Shown here piece after piece: positions 39,343 through 48,331 of a stretch of 64,000 nucleotides of DNA. Where the stretch lies: assembly GCF_037892425.1 (NCBI RefSeq), contig NZ_JBBKTT010000002.1, positions 186,001 through 250,000 on the forward strand, read 5' to 3'. The notes beneath the pieces are model-generated. The model was not told the origin of the DNA, searched no databases, and worked only from the letters and a program-made list of their open reading frames with translations. Position 1 is the stretch's first letter. Each line of letters starts with the position of its first letter. The translations under genes and the position numbers were made by a program. Origin of the DNA: Lacibacter sp. H375 (lineage in GTDB: Bacteria > Bacteroidota > Bacteroidia > Chitinophagales > Chitinophagaceae).

Positions 39343-41883
39343 TTACGCTGAATTCCTCGCCGCATTAATAATCCCAAATGAACTGCGGATGATCAGTTTT
39401 TCGTATGCTGCTTTATGTGGCGATTGTTGTCCACGTTCGTTCATCTCCCTGCATTTTGCAATAGCATATTGCTGTATGGTGATAAGTGGCATTACAATAC
39501 GTTCACGCATTTGAATGGATAATTGTTCAACCGGGAAATCTTCCATCAACTCGGTATTACCGCTCAGCAGTAATACATATTTCTTCGTGAGTTCATATTC
39601 GTTATAGATCTTCTGCCATATCTCTCCATACACCGGGTGATCACGAAGGTATTCTGTTAACGGAAAGAAACATTTCTTCATCGCCATCTCACAATTGTCC
39701 ATGAGTGTTTTAATGAAGAGCGAATTTTGATACAGTTGTTTCATTTCAGCAAAGCGTCCCTGGTCGTCTAATGCCTTTAATGCTGTGCCCACACCATAGT
39801 AACCCGTTACGTTTTGTTTGATCTGGCTCCATGCACCCACATAGGGAATTGCACGGAGATCTTTCAATTCAAGACGTGAAGAGCCGCCACGCTTTGCAGG
39901 ACGGCTGGCAATATTTGTATCACTGTAATATTTCAACGGACTCACATCAACCAGGTATTGCATAAAGTAAGGATGCTGTTTCAATTCAACATAAGCATCA
40001 AAACTTTTCTTCGCCACTTCCACTATCAATGCTTCTTCTTCTTTCTGCAATGCTTTTGTTGAAGAGAACAGATCGTTACTGATACCGGCATTGAGCAGTT
40101 GCTCAATATTGAACTGTGCTGAATCATGTGTGCCAAAATTGGAACTTACAGTTTGTCCCTGTACCGTCAGTTGAATTTCTTTATTGGAAATTTGTTTACC
40201 CATTGATGCGTAGAAGCGATGTGTTTTACCACCGCCACGTGCAGGAGGGCCGCCACGTCCATCAAAGAACACAACATTATAGCCATACTCACTCGAAATG
40301 CGGGTGAGTTCTTCTTTCGCTTTGAAAATACTCCAGTTGGCCATGAGGTAACCGCCATCTTTTGTGCCATCACTAAAACCAAGCATGATGGTTTGTTGTT
40401 TCTTGCGTTGCTGTAAGTGTTCTTTATACACTTCGTTCTCATACAACTCTTTCATTACAGTTGGAGCCTGTCGCAGATCTTCCACTGTTTCAAACAAAGG
40501 CACAATATCAATCGGCAATACTTCTTTGCTCCATCCACTTAACAATAATAACTGAAACACTTCCATTACATTTTCTGCACTGGTACACTGGCTGATGATG
40601 TAACGGTTACAACCATCTTCACCATTTGCCTGCTGAATGGTACGGATGTTTTTCATTACATCCAATGTTTCTTTCACCAGTTCATCGGTGGCTTTATTTT
40701 CGGGGTTGGTCTTGTAGTTGGGTAAATAAGGTAATGCAATGCTGCTGTCTTTCGCTACAATGTTTGCCAATACCTGTTTGTGTACTGAACTGTCCTGGCG
40801 AATATCGAGTGAAGCAAAGTGCAAACCGAATAACTGCACACGGTTGATCAGTTGCTCAACTGATTGTTGAAATAAGCCATTATGCTGATGAATGAGAATG
40901 CTTCTTATTTCAAACAGCGTAGCAAGTATTTCATCTTTGCTTAAACTGGTTGTATGACCGGGGATAAAAATGTTATCGTACAATTTCTTTTCAAGACCTG
41001 CGAGTAAAACATCCACACCGGTAAAGGTGAGCCTGCGTTTTAAACGACGAACTTCTAAATAATAACATTTAATAATAGAACCACGTAACAGCGATGCAAC
41101 TTTCAATGTAATATCAGTTACAACAAACGGGTTGCCATCTCTGTCGCCACCAGGCCAGAAACCCATACGGATCAATGGTTGGTTAAAATCAATACCTAAT
41201 TGTAACTGATTCTTGATAGAAGTGTAAATTTTGCCTGCAGCGGCATAAAATACATTCTCTAAATACCAGATCAAACTCACAGCTTCATCATACGGAGTAG
41301 GGCGTTGCTTTTTTAGGAACGGCGTTTTACCCAGCTGTTGTAAATAGGTATTGATGAGTCCTGCATTATTATCGGCCAAAGCTTTCGACAGATCATGAAT
41401 TATACCCAACACCGAACCGGGATAAAATTGAGTAGGGTGTGCCGTTAGTACCAAACGGATGCAATAATCGTTCAGCTTTTGTTCCAGCTCTTTTTCTTTG
41501 TGCTTTATCTGCACTTCATTAAAAAGTTGTTTTAACGAACCTGATCCCTGCATATCGTTCACTTCACGAAATGAAGCATCTTCCAACGCATCAAACAACA
41601 CGATCTGGCGCTCGGCATATTGCACAAAGCGAAAGAGCAGATCGATCTGTTCCTGTTCTTTCTGATACACCGTGTGGCGTGTAAAGAAATCTTCAAGTAT
41701 TTCTACAGGGCTAAGTTTTTTCTTATACCCATCTTCACTGTTGTTGAGTAGTAAAGACAACAAAATACCTGTCCGCTCAATACGATGAAACGGAAGCGAT
41801 GTAAATAAACTGTTGTAGAGTTGAAATCTGATCCCTACGAGGTTCTTAAACTGTTGCAGCCTTGCTGCATGTGAAAATGACAT
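39343..41883 (-). CDS. ppc: Phosphoenolpyruvate carboxylase
   Basis: 846 residues, slightly shorter than the E. coli enzyme (883). Active-site motifs: LTAHPTQ with catalytic His149, FWPGGDRDGNPFVV, GFSDGTKDGGYLMANW, and FFDGRGGPPARGGGKTH. It carboxylates phosphoenolpyruvate to oxaloacetate, refilling the TCA cycle and so supplying carbon for the glutamate and aspartate families. Monocistronic, with its own terminator. Confidence 0.95.
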   Translation of the reverse strand: MSFSHAARLQQFKNLVGIRFQLYNSLFTSLPFHRIERTGILLSLLLNNSEDGYKKKLSPVEILEDFFTRHTVYQKEQEQIDLLFRFVQYAERQIVLFDALEDASFREVNDMQGSGSLKQLFNEVQIKHKEKELEQKLNDYCIRLVLTAHPTQFYPGSVLGIIHDLSKALADNNAGLINTYLQQLGKTPFLKKQRPTPYDEAVSLIWYLENVFYAAAGKIYTSIKNQLQLGIDFNQPLIRMGFWPGGDRDGNPFVVTDITLKVASLLRGSIIKCYYLEVRRLKRRLTFTGVDVLLAGLEKKLYDNIFIPGHTTSLSKDEILATLFEIRSILIHQHNGLFQQSVEQLINRVQLFGLHFASLDIRQDSSVHKQVLANIVAKDSSIALPYLPNYKTNPENKATDELVKETLDVMKNIRTIQQANGEDGCNRYIISQCTSAENVMEVFQLLLLSGWSKEVLPIDIVPLFETVEDLRQAPTVMKELYENEVYKEHLQQRKKQQTIMLGFSDGTKDGGYLMANWSIFKAKEELTRISSEYGYNVVFFDGRGGPPARGGGKTHRFYASMGKQISNKEIQLTVQGQTVSSNFGTHDSAQFNIEQLLNAGISNDLFSSTKALQKEEEALIVEVAKKSFDAYVELKQHPYFMQYLVDVSPLKYYSDTNIASRPAKRGGSSRLELKDLRAIPYVGAWSQIKQNVTGYYGVGTALKALDDQGRFAEMKQLYQNSLFIKTLMDNCEMAMKKCFFPLTEYLRDHPVYGEIWQKIYNEYELTKKYVLLLSGNTELMEDFPVEQLSIQMRERIVMPLITIQQYAIAKCREMNERGQQSPHKAAYEKLIIRSSFGIINAARNSA

Positions 41884-41965
41884 AGTAATCCTGTTTTAAG
41901 GCAGGCAATCGTGGAGCGAAAGATAAAAAGAATTGAAGGGTTGAAAAAATTTGTTTACGCAAACG

Positions 41966-41989
41966 ATAAAGCCGCCTTACGGGGCGGCT
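41966..41989 (-). terminator. Hairpin after the 95-residue exported protein gene
   Basis: GCCGCC / GGCGGC stem (41971-41976, 41983-41988), read on the minus strand with TTTATCG after it. GC-rich with a short T stretch, so termination is probably partial. Confidence 0.5.
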
Positions 41990-42049
41990 GTGTCTTTCCA
42001 GATTAGACTGAAGTAATTATAGGTGTGACTAATAACGAAGAAGTGTTTT

Positions 42050-42337
42050 TTAAAGGCCGTTTACGATCAATAAGGGTTCATGGTTATGCAAATGTTTGTC
42101 ATTGGTTGCCTGCAGAAAGCAGGAGTGTGTTTTATGCTTGCTATTGTTTGTTTTTATTTTTACTTCAGGCAAATGAACGGTAGTAAATTGAAACAGATCT
42201 TTCTTTACCGTTTTTGCAAACACCATTGCTTTTTCAGGAAGGGTAGTTTTATTCCCTTTTACCAGTTGCGTATACCCCGGGTTTTTTACCAGGAACCAGG
42301 CCGCCAGTACTGTTACCATCATTATACCTTTTTTCAT
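42050..42337 (-). CDS. Small exported protein of unknown function
   Basis: 95 residues with a signal peptide-like start (MKKGIMMVTVLAAWFLVKNPGYTQ) and a Lys/His-rich basic remainder. No homologous family recognised. The case for a real gene is the promoter: a 14-bp CACAT-N4-ATGCT operator followed 23 bp later by a perfect TATATTTG box lies upstream (42372-42416), and a hairpin follows the stop. A member of the 42-59 kb regulon. Confidence 0.55.
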   Translation of the reverse strand: MKKGIMMVTVLAAWFLVKNPGYTQLVKGNKTTLPEKAMVFAKTVKKDLFQFTTVHLPEVKIKTNNSKHKTHSCFLQATNDKHLHNHEPLLIVNGL

Positions 42338-42371
42338 GTTGTTTGTTTTTTGTGATCAATCAATCACAGAA

Positions 42372-42416
42372 CAAATATATACTGCGTGTAAGCCTGCACA
42401 ATAGCATAAATATGTG
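42372..42416 (-). promoter_or_regulatory. Regulon promoter A (operator plus -7 box)
   Basis: Read on the minus strand: CACATATTTATGCT (42403-42416), 23 bp beginning ATTG, then TATATTTG (42372-42379). Drives the 95-residue protein gene, with a leader of about 30 bases. Confidence 0.65.
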
Positions 42417-42478
42417 AATAGTACAAATTGTTGAGTGAACTGTAGTAAACCATGAATAAACCGTTCTTGGTAAATAAC

Positions 42479-42506
42479 AAAAAAACCACCTGCATAAGCA
42501 GATGGT
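42479..42506 (-). terminator. Terminator after the GIN-domain gene
   Basis: ACCA-C-CTGC, loop ATAA, GCAG-A-TGGT (42485-42506), with an A run before it (T run on the minus strand) and T run after it, so it may work in both directions. Confidence 0.7.
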
Positions 42507-42528
42507 TTTTCTTTGTTGATACTCACGA

Positions 42529-43008
42529 TTACTGTTTGCTATAAGATTTGTGCCATTTTTTTATCTGCAGATCAATATCCTGATCAGCTTCAAAAGCAAT
42601 ATCTCCCAGGTTGTTGATCTCTACTTTTGCTTCACCTGCAACTATTACCTGCAGATTTTTTGAAGCAATAACTCCGTTGCTGCGTACATAAGATTTTCCG
42701 TTGATAACGAGCTGGCGAAGGTTCTGTACAGGAACATAAACAGTTACCCTGTTTTTGAGTGAACCTTTTTTGCTTAAGAGCCGTACACGACCATTCTTCT
42801 GATCAAACAATACTGCTTTGTTGTCTTTCTCTTCACCGGTGATACGAAGTTTTGCATCGGTACTTTGTGTAAGCACTACATTAATGTCGTCGCTTACTTC
42901 AATACTGTAAACAGAAGCTGTGAGATCCATTTCTCGTGTAATGTTCTCTGCATTTGCAACAGTGGCCATTGTAAGCACACCGATGAGCAGACTAAATAAT
43001 TGTTTCAT
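42529..43008 (-). CDS. Exported GIN-domain protein (DUF2807-like)
   Basis: 159 residues with a signal peptide (MKQLFSLLIGVLTMATVANA). The rest matches the head GIN domain found in putative autotransporter adhesins: repeated short beta-strand units such as FDQKNGRVRLLSKKGSLKNRVTVYVPV, QLVINGKSYVRSNG and VIVAGEAKVEINNLG, which suggest a right-handed beta-helix. The domain is often associated with two-component or stress systems in Bacteroidota, but the biochemical role is unknown. Its promoter carries the regulon operator (43062-43107). Confidence 0.78.
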   Translation of the reverse strand: MKQLFSLLIGVLTMATVANAENITREMDLTASVYSIEVSDDINVVLTQSTDAKLRITGEEKDNKAVLFDQKNGRVRLLSKKGSLKNRVTVYVPVQNLRQLVINGKSYVRSNGVIASKNLQVIVAGEAKVEINNLGDIAFEADQDIDLQIKKWHKSYSKQ

Positions 43009-43061
43009 GATAATAAGGTTTTTGGCTTTGCAGCCGTGTTTTGATGATTAGTTTAACAATA

Positions 43062-43107
43062 CAAAGATGCATCATGGAGAAGGCCAAAACAATCGCATAA
43101 ACATGTT
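43062..43107 (-). promoter_or_regulatory. Regulon promoter B
   Basis: Read on the minus strand: AACATGTTTATGCG (43094-43107), 24 bp beginning ATTG, then CATCTTTG (43062-43069). Drives the GIN-domain gene. The first base of the left half-site differs from the consensus. Confidence 0.65.
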
Positions 43108-43187
43108 GAAGCGGTAAAAATGAATTACGAGTTGTTGGCTGAAAACCTTGCTGGAGCTGTATTTTAAATTGGTTACACGATAGCTAT

Positions 43188-43248
43188 CACATAATCATGT
43201 GGTTTTATTGCCAGGGTGACAGAATATTAAAACGGTTGTTTACATTTG
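43188..43248 (+). promoter_or_regulatory. Regulon operator C and sensor-kinase promoter
   Basis: Operator CACATAATCATGTG (43188-43201) upstream of the kinase gene. A perfect -7 box TACATTTG is at 43241-43248, 39 bp downstream rather than the usual 24. The odd spacing suggests a different mode of control for the kinase gene. Confidence 0.5.
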
Positions 43249-43264
43249 AATAACTAACAACCGC

Positions 43265-46200
43265 ATGAGAGTCATTGTATCCTTTGTTTTCTTAATCCTT
43301 GCTGTGCTTCCACTTTCTGCACAACGATTTTCTTATGCGTTCAACCGGATAAGTACCGACGATGGTATTGGTTTGCAATCAAATGTTCTCTTCAGTATCT
43401 ACCAGGATAAGAAAGGATACATTTGGGTGGGTGGAAGTAATGGTGTGCAACGGTTTGATGGCGCCAAGTTTGTTACATTCAGTCCTGATGGAACAAAAGG
43501 CGATCCCTTACCTACTGTAACCGTAAACCAGATATTACCGGCCGACAGTAACAGCATGTGGCTGGCGGCTTACTCATTAAAGGAGTTTGGTATTTTCAAT
43601 CCTTCAACTTACAGTTATCGCAAAATACCCATTAAGACATCTGCAACATTACCACCACGATCAGAGTTCAAAATGTGGCAGGATGCTTATGGAGAAACGT
43701 ATATCAATATTCATCATTACGGAAAAATATTGCGTTACGATAAGACGGTGAATGCGTTTACAGAAAACACACCGCTCAATAAATTACCCAAAAACTGGAA
43801 GGCCACTTTCAATACATTTCATGATAAACTGAAAAAACAATATTGGATTGTTTGCGACAGCGGTTTAAGTGTATATGATGAAGCCAGCAAACAAATGTGG
43901 ACCAGGAATTATAATCCTGCTAATCTTCCATTGTTGAATAATGAAGTTGTGCAATCAAATGTTTCAGAGTTTTACATAGATCAGCAACGTCGTCATTGGG
44001 TGTTTAACTGGGCGGGTTCGCAGAAGTTTCATTGCTTTGATGCAACAGGGAAATATCCTTTGAATGATACGGCAGGTCTTGTAGATGTTAACACATCTTA
44101 TGCAGAGCTGAGAAGTTTTTACCAGACAAGGAGCGGCATTTTGTGGATCTACGGTTTGGGCAATCTTTATAGCCTCGACAACAGAACTGATGCGATGAAT
44201 AAAAATTTTGAGCTTCACCGTACACAGTATCTTGATAACTATGGTATCAGATATGGTTCAGTAAATCAGGTGTTTGAAGATATGGATGGTGTGTTGTGGA
44301 TTGCTACAGACCAGGGTTTGTATTATACTTCAACATTCTCGACTGATATCACAAATATTTATTTATCGAATTTACCCGGGTACTACAGTGTAACCGATCT
44401 GATGGAATTGAAGAACGGCGATTACTGGTTGAGCACCTGGGGCAAAGGCATCATCACATTCAATAGAAATTTTAAGCCCTATCCTTCACCGCTTTATAAA
44501 AACATGCCTTCTATGGATGCTGGCACTGCCAATGGTTATCGTTTAACCTGGAGCATGTGTCAGCAAAAAGAAACAGGTAAAATATTTATCGGCTGCCAGA
44601 GTGGCCTGTTAATGATCTACGATCCTGCAACAGGTAAAACAGAATATCAACGTCCGGAAATTTTTGATAAACGCACGGTCCGTTATATTGTAGAGGACCA
44701 TCAAAATAAATTGTGGTTTGGCACCCAGGCCGGACGTATTATTAAATATGATGGCACCAATTATAAACTTGTACTTGATCTTGGACAAGGTGCAATTATC
44801 TACAAAATATTAATCGATAAACAAGGTTGGGCTTGGGTTGCCACACATGATAAAGGTGTATACGCCATCAATACTGTCACTGATAAAGTTGAACAGCATT
44901 ATACCGCAGCAGAAGGCGATGGTCAGCTGTTTACCAATACCTGCACTGATCTTGAGCAACTAAACGACAGTATAATTTATGCATCAACAGAAGCACTCAA
45001 CATCATCAATAAAAGAACAGGTAAAGTGCAACAGGTAACCTGGCGTGAAGGATTACCATCAAATTCCATTAAACGTTTACGGCTCGATAGGAATGGTTAT
45101 CTCTGGATCATTACACACAAGGGGTTATCACGCTACGATCATAAACGAAAACGGTTTACCAGTTATGGCAGCAAGGATGGAATTTTAATGGGCGAGATCA
45201 CAGATAAAGCAGACTTTATCTGCAGCGAAGGTTATGTGATGTTTGCCGGTGTAAACAGTTTATTGTTTTTTAAACCGGATGTGTTTCGAAGAAGTATTCC
45301 GCCGCCTGATGTTACATTAACTGATTTTCTGTTAGGTAATGAATACCAGTTGCTCGATTCATTACAACGTTTACCTGAAATAAGACTGAAGCCTGATCAG
45401 AATAACTTCACCATCAGTTTTGCATGTCTCGATTTTAAAAACAGGGAAAAGTTTATCTATTATTACAAAATGGAAGGTCTTCATAAAGATTGGATAAGGG
45501 CAGATCGTTTATCTGTTCCTTTTGCAGCGTTGTCGCCGGGGCATTACATATTTAAAGTAAAGGCCGAAAGTCTTGATGGAATGGAATCAAAAAATATCAG
45601 CAGCTTACCTATTTATATTAAACCTCCTTTCTGGCGAACGTATTGGTTCATTTCTGCACTGTTGTTGCTTGTGGCAGTGGTTGCTTACAGTATGCACAGG
45701 CTTCGTCTTAACCGGTTAATCGCTGTTGAAAAAATCCGTAATCGTGTAGCTCGTGACCTGCACGATGATATGGGCAGCACCCTCAGCACCATTAACATCC
45801 TCAGTTCAATGGCCAAAGCAAAATTAAATTCTGATGCCATAAAGACGGGAGAATACATTAACAAGATCAGCGATAACAGTCAGCGCATGATGGAGGCAAT
45901 GGATGATATTGTGTGGGCTATTAAACCTGCAAACGATACCATGCAGAAAGTGGTGGCCCGAATGCGTGAGTTTGCAACAAATGTATTTGAAGCAAAAGAA
46001 ATTGACCTTGAGTTTAAAGCAACTGAAGAGGTAAATGAAGCAAAGATTGATATGGAAGGCCGCAGGGATTTCTTTCTCATCTTTAAAGAAGCGGTGAACA
46101 ATGCAGCAAAATATTCAAGGTGCAGCAAAGCTAGTGTGCATGTGTTTGTTGAGAACAGGAAACTTATTTTACTGGTAAAAGATAATGGAGTTGGGTTTGA

Positions 46201-46333
46201 TGTTAAAAGCGCCGATGGCGGAAACGGTTTGGGTAATATGCAAAAGCGCACCGATGCGTTACAAGGTAAACTTCAACTTACATCAAAAGAAGGAGAGGGA
46301 ACTGAAGTGCGATTAACAGTACCACTTAATTAA
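43265..46333 (+). CDS. Membrane sensor histidine kinase with beta-propeller and Y_Y_Y sensor domain
   Basis: 1022 residues. A signal peptide leads a long periplasmic region of reg_prop-type propeller repeats (GYIWVGGSNGVQRFDG, GVLWIATDQGLYYT, KLWFGTQAGRIIKYDG, GYLWIITHKGLSRYD), then a Y_Y_Y domain about 680-765 and one membrane helix near 780-800. The cytoplasmic part has a HisKA_3 dimerisation domain with the phospho-acceptor His833 (RVARDLHDDMGSTLS) and a HATPase domain (NAAKYSRCSKA, DNGVGFD, GNGLGNM). Unlike hybrid (HTCS) systems it has no receiver or AraC output. The NarL-type regulator at 47518 is its natural partner. The signal is unknown. Confidence 0.92.
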   Translation: MRVIVSFVFLILAVLPLSAQRFSYAFNRISTDDGIGLQSNVLFSIYQDKKGYIWVGGSNGVQRFDGAKFVTFSPDGTKGDPLPTVTVNQILPADSNSMWLAAYSLKEFGIFNPSTYSYRKIPIKTSATLPPRSEFKMWQDAYGETYINIHHYGKILRYDKTVNAFTENTPLNKLPKNWKATFNTFHDKLKKQYWIVCDSGLSVYDEASKQMWTRNYNPANLPLLNNEVVQSNVSEFYIDQQRRHWVFNWAGSQKFHCFDATGKYPLNDTAGLVDVNTSYAELRSFYQTRSGILWIYGLGNLYSLDNRTDAMNKNFELHRTQYLDNYGIRYGSVNQVFEDMDGVLWIATDQGLYYTSTFSTDITNIYLSNLPGYYSVTDLMELKNGDYWLSTWGKGIITFNRNFKPYPSPLYKNMPSMDAGTANGYRLTWSMCQQKETGKIFIGCQSGLLMIYDPATGKTEYQRPEIFDKRTVRYIVEDHQNKLWFGTQAGRIIKYDGTNYKLVLDLGQGAIIYKILIDKQGWAWVATHDKGVYAINTVTDKVEQHYTAAEGDGQLFTNTCTDLEQLNDSIIYASTEALNIINKRTGKVQQVTWREGLPSNSIKRLRLDRNGYLWIITHKGLSRYDHKRKRFTSYGSKDGILMGEITDKADFICSEGYVMFAGVNSLLFFKPDVFRRSIPPPDVTLTDFLLGNEYQLLDSLQRLPEIRLKPDQNNFTISFACLDFKNREKFIYYYKMEGLHKDWIRADRLSVPFAALSPGHYIFKVKAESLDGMESKNISSLPIYIKPPFWRTYWFISALLLLVAVVAYSMHRLRLNRLIAVEKIRNRVARDLHDDMGSTLSTINILSSMAKAKLNSDAIKTGEYINKISDNSQRMMEAMDDIVWAIKPANDTMQKVVARMREFATNVFEAKEIDLEFKATEEVNEAKIDMEGRRDFFLIFKEAVNNAAKYSRCSKASVHVFVENRKLILLVKDNGVGFDVKSADGGNGLGNMQKRTDALQGKLQLTSKEGEGTEVRLTVPLN

Positions 46334-46338
46334 CTGTA

Positions 46339-47448
46339 ATGACCCGTTCACTCAGTCAAAAATTCAGATTTTTTACGTTTGTGTGTATTGCACTGCTGGC
46401 TTATGTGCACGGATATAATTTGAACAACACTTATCTCGCTCCTTTCAGTACGGTAGAAGAACCACTCACCTTCACCACTTTTTTTGAATATTTAGTTGCA
46501 AATGGGTTATTACGTTTTCGCATTCCTATGTTATTCATGATCTCCGGATACCTGTATGCAGCATACGATCATCGTTCTTATGGCCACCAGGTAAAAAACA
46601 GGTTCCGCACACTCATCATCCCATATTTTATCTGGAGTGCATTTGGTTTATTGTTTACATTTTTATTGCAACAGTTTCCATACACAGCAAATGTTGTTGC
46701 AGCAGCAGGTATTGATCAGCTGGGCGATAATCGTCCGTATACCGCAATCGGCTGGGCGGGTATGCTTGAGCGTTTAACACTTTCGCCTATATCTTACCAG
46801 CTATGGTTTATCATGTCGTTGTTTTTCTTTAATCTTTTGTATCCTGTTATACGCTGGCTGGTTCAAAGACTTCCTTTTATATGGCTGCCATTTACATTCC
46901 TGTTATTTTTTGTAACGGTGGTAAACGTTCCCTTACTTGATTTCCGGGGGTTATTTTTCTTTTCATTAGGCGTTTGGATTCAGAAACGGAATTTTTCACT
47001 TGAAACAGAGCCGAAATGGTTCAGTCTTGGTTTAACACTTATTGTCTTTATTGGATTGTCGATTGTAAAAACTTTTATGGCTTTTGAGCTTGAACCCAAT
47101 GTTTGGTCTTCTTGGATCCCGCTTATCATCATTCACCAAGTATCGGTTCTTGCTGGTATTATGGCAATGTGGTTTGGAGCTGATAAAGTGATCAAATGGT
47201 TTACTCAGAAAGAATGGTTTAATTATGCCAGTGGATTTTCCTTTTTCATCTTTGGTTTGCATGTTCCTTTGTTGCCTTACGTTATGAAATGGGCACTGAT
47301 GAATACCTCCATGATTCCCTATTACCGGCTGCTTACTTACCTGCTGATACCGTTAATTACACTTTGTTTTTGTATTTGGGTGGGCAGTGTGTTACGAAGA
47401 TTTGCACCGAAAGCATATGCTGTGATGACAGGCGGCCGTGGGTTCTGA
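46339..47448 (+). CDS. Acyltransferase 3 family membrane protein
   Basis: 369 residues with about 10 membrane helices, acyltransferase type 3 family (RIPMLFMISGYLYAAYDHRSYG resembles the R-x(10)-G motif region, with an N-terminal loop after FVCIALLAYVHGYN). Members O-acetylate or O-succinylate sugars of lipopolysaccharide, peptidoglycan or exopolymers. It begins 5 bp after the kinase stop, so it is co-transcribed with the kinase. A lipid or cell-wall modification under control of the same system is plausible. Confidence 0.82.
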   Translation: MTRSLSQKFRFFTFVCIALLAYVHGYNLNNTYLAPFSTVEEPLTFTTFFEYLVANGLLRFRIPMLFMISGYLYAAYDHRSYGHQVKNRFRTLIIPYFIWSAFGLLFTFLLQQFPYTANVVAAAGIDQLGDNRPYTAIGWAGMLERLTLSPISYQLWFIMSLFFFNLLYPVIRWLVQRLPFIWLPFTFLLFFVTVVNVPLLDFRGLFFFSLGVWIQKRNFSLETEPKWFSLGLTLIVFIGLSIVKTFMAFELEPNVWSSWIPLIIIHQVSVLAGIMAMWFGADKVIKWFTQKEWFNYASGFSFFIFGLHVPLLPYVMKWALMNTSMIPYYRLLTYLLIPLITLCFCIWVGSVLRRFAPKAYAVMTGGRGF

Positions 47449-47456
47449 TGAATAAG

Positions 47457-47501
47457 CACATGTTTATGTGATTGGTAGCGGGGGGCTTAGTATTAATTTT
47501 G
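47457..47501 (+). promoter_or_regulatory. Regulon promoter D (response regulator)
   Basis: CACATGTTTATGTG (47457-47470), 23 bp beginning ATTG, then TAATTTTG (47494-47501). RNA would start about 12 bases before the regulator ATG at 47518. Implies autoregulation. Confidence 0.7.
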
Positions 47502-47517
47502 TATAAACAATAACAAC

Positions 47518-48150
47518 ATGATAAAAGTATTGCTGTATGAAGATAATCCGCAGCTACGTGAAGGTCTTACAATGTTGATTGATGGAAGTGATGGATTTAC
47601 AGTATTGGCTTCCTATAAAAATTGCGACAACGTAACCGATGAAGTAGAAGCCTGGAAACCCGATGTGATCCTGATGGATATTGATATGCCCGGCACGAAT
47701 GGTATTGAAGGATTGAAAAAGATAAGAGCCCGTAATGGCGATGTAAAAATATTAATGCTCACCGTGTTTGATGATAATAAGAATGTGTTTGAAGCTATAC
47801 GCAACGGTGCCAATGGTTATGTGCTGAAAAAAACACCTCCTGCCAAATTGCTTGAGTATATTGAAGAAGCAGCGAGTGGAGGTGCGCCAATGACGGCATC
47901 CATAGCAACGCAGGTACTCAAAATGTTTTCGCAGGTGAATACTTTGCAAAACGACGACTATAATTTAAGCGACCGTGAAAAACAGGTTTTGCAGTTGTTA
48001 GTTGACGGGTACAGCTACAAGATGATTGCTTCTGAAATGTTCATTTCCATTGATACTGTTCGCAGTCATATTAAAAAGATCTACGAGAAGCTCCACGTCA
48101 ATTCAAAAAGTGAGGCCGTGGCAAAAGCATTTAAGGATAAATTATTGTAA
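47518..48150 (+). CDS. NarL/LuxR-family response regulator
   Basis: 210 residues. Receiver domain with acidic residues at 8-9 (YEDN), phospho-acceptor Asp54 (VILMDIDMPGTNG), Thr in MLTVF and Lys in YVLKKTPP. A LuxR-type HTH lies at about 145-207 (LSDREKQVLQLLVDGYSYKMIASEMFISIDTVRSHIKKIYEKL). The cognate kinase is at 43265. A regulon-type operator immediately precedes its own promoter. NarL-type regulators bind as dimers to short inverted repeats, so this protein is the leading candidate to bind the ten CACAT-N4-ATGYG sites. Confidence 0.94.
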   Translation: MIKVLLYEDNPQLREGLTMLIDGSDGFTVLASYKNCDNVTDEVEAWKPDVILMDIDMPGTNGIEGLKKIRARNGDVKILMLTVFDDNKNVFEAIRNGANGYVLKKTPPAKLLEYIEEAASGGAPMTASIATQVLKMFSQVNTLQNDDYNLSDREKQVLQLLVDGYSYKMIASEMFISIDTVRSHIKKIYEKLHVNSKSEAVAKAFKDKLL

Positions 48151-48273
48151 ACGGATTTTCAATTAGCATTTGTCAGTAAAGAATCAAAGTCTCTTTTTCA
48201 ACTCATCCCATTTTTTATTATTTAGTTGAATTGAAACCTGGCTGAAATATACAGTTCATCCAACTCTTTCATC

Positions 48274-48299
48274 AATAGCCTGCACAGCGGGCTATTTTT
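48274..48299 (+). terminator. Terminator between response regulator and 48332 gene
   Basis: AATAGCC (48274-48280) pairs with GGCTATT (48290-48296), then TTT. A possible -7 box TATTTTTG (48293-48300) overlaps its tail, 32 bp before the next start codon. Confidence 0.65.
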
Positions 48300-48331
48300 G
48301 TATCCACCTTATCATTAATCAAAACTTTATC

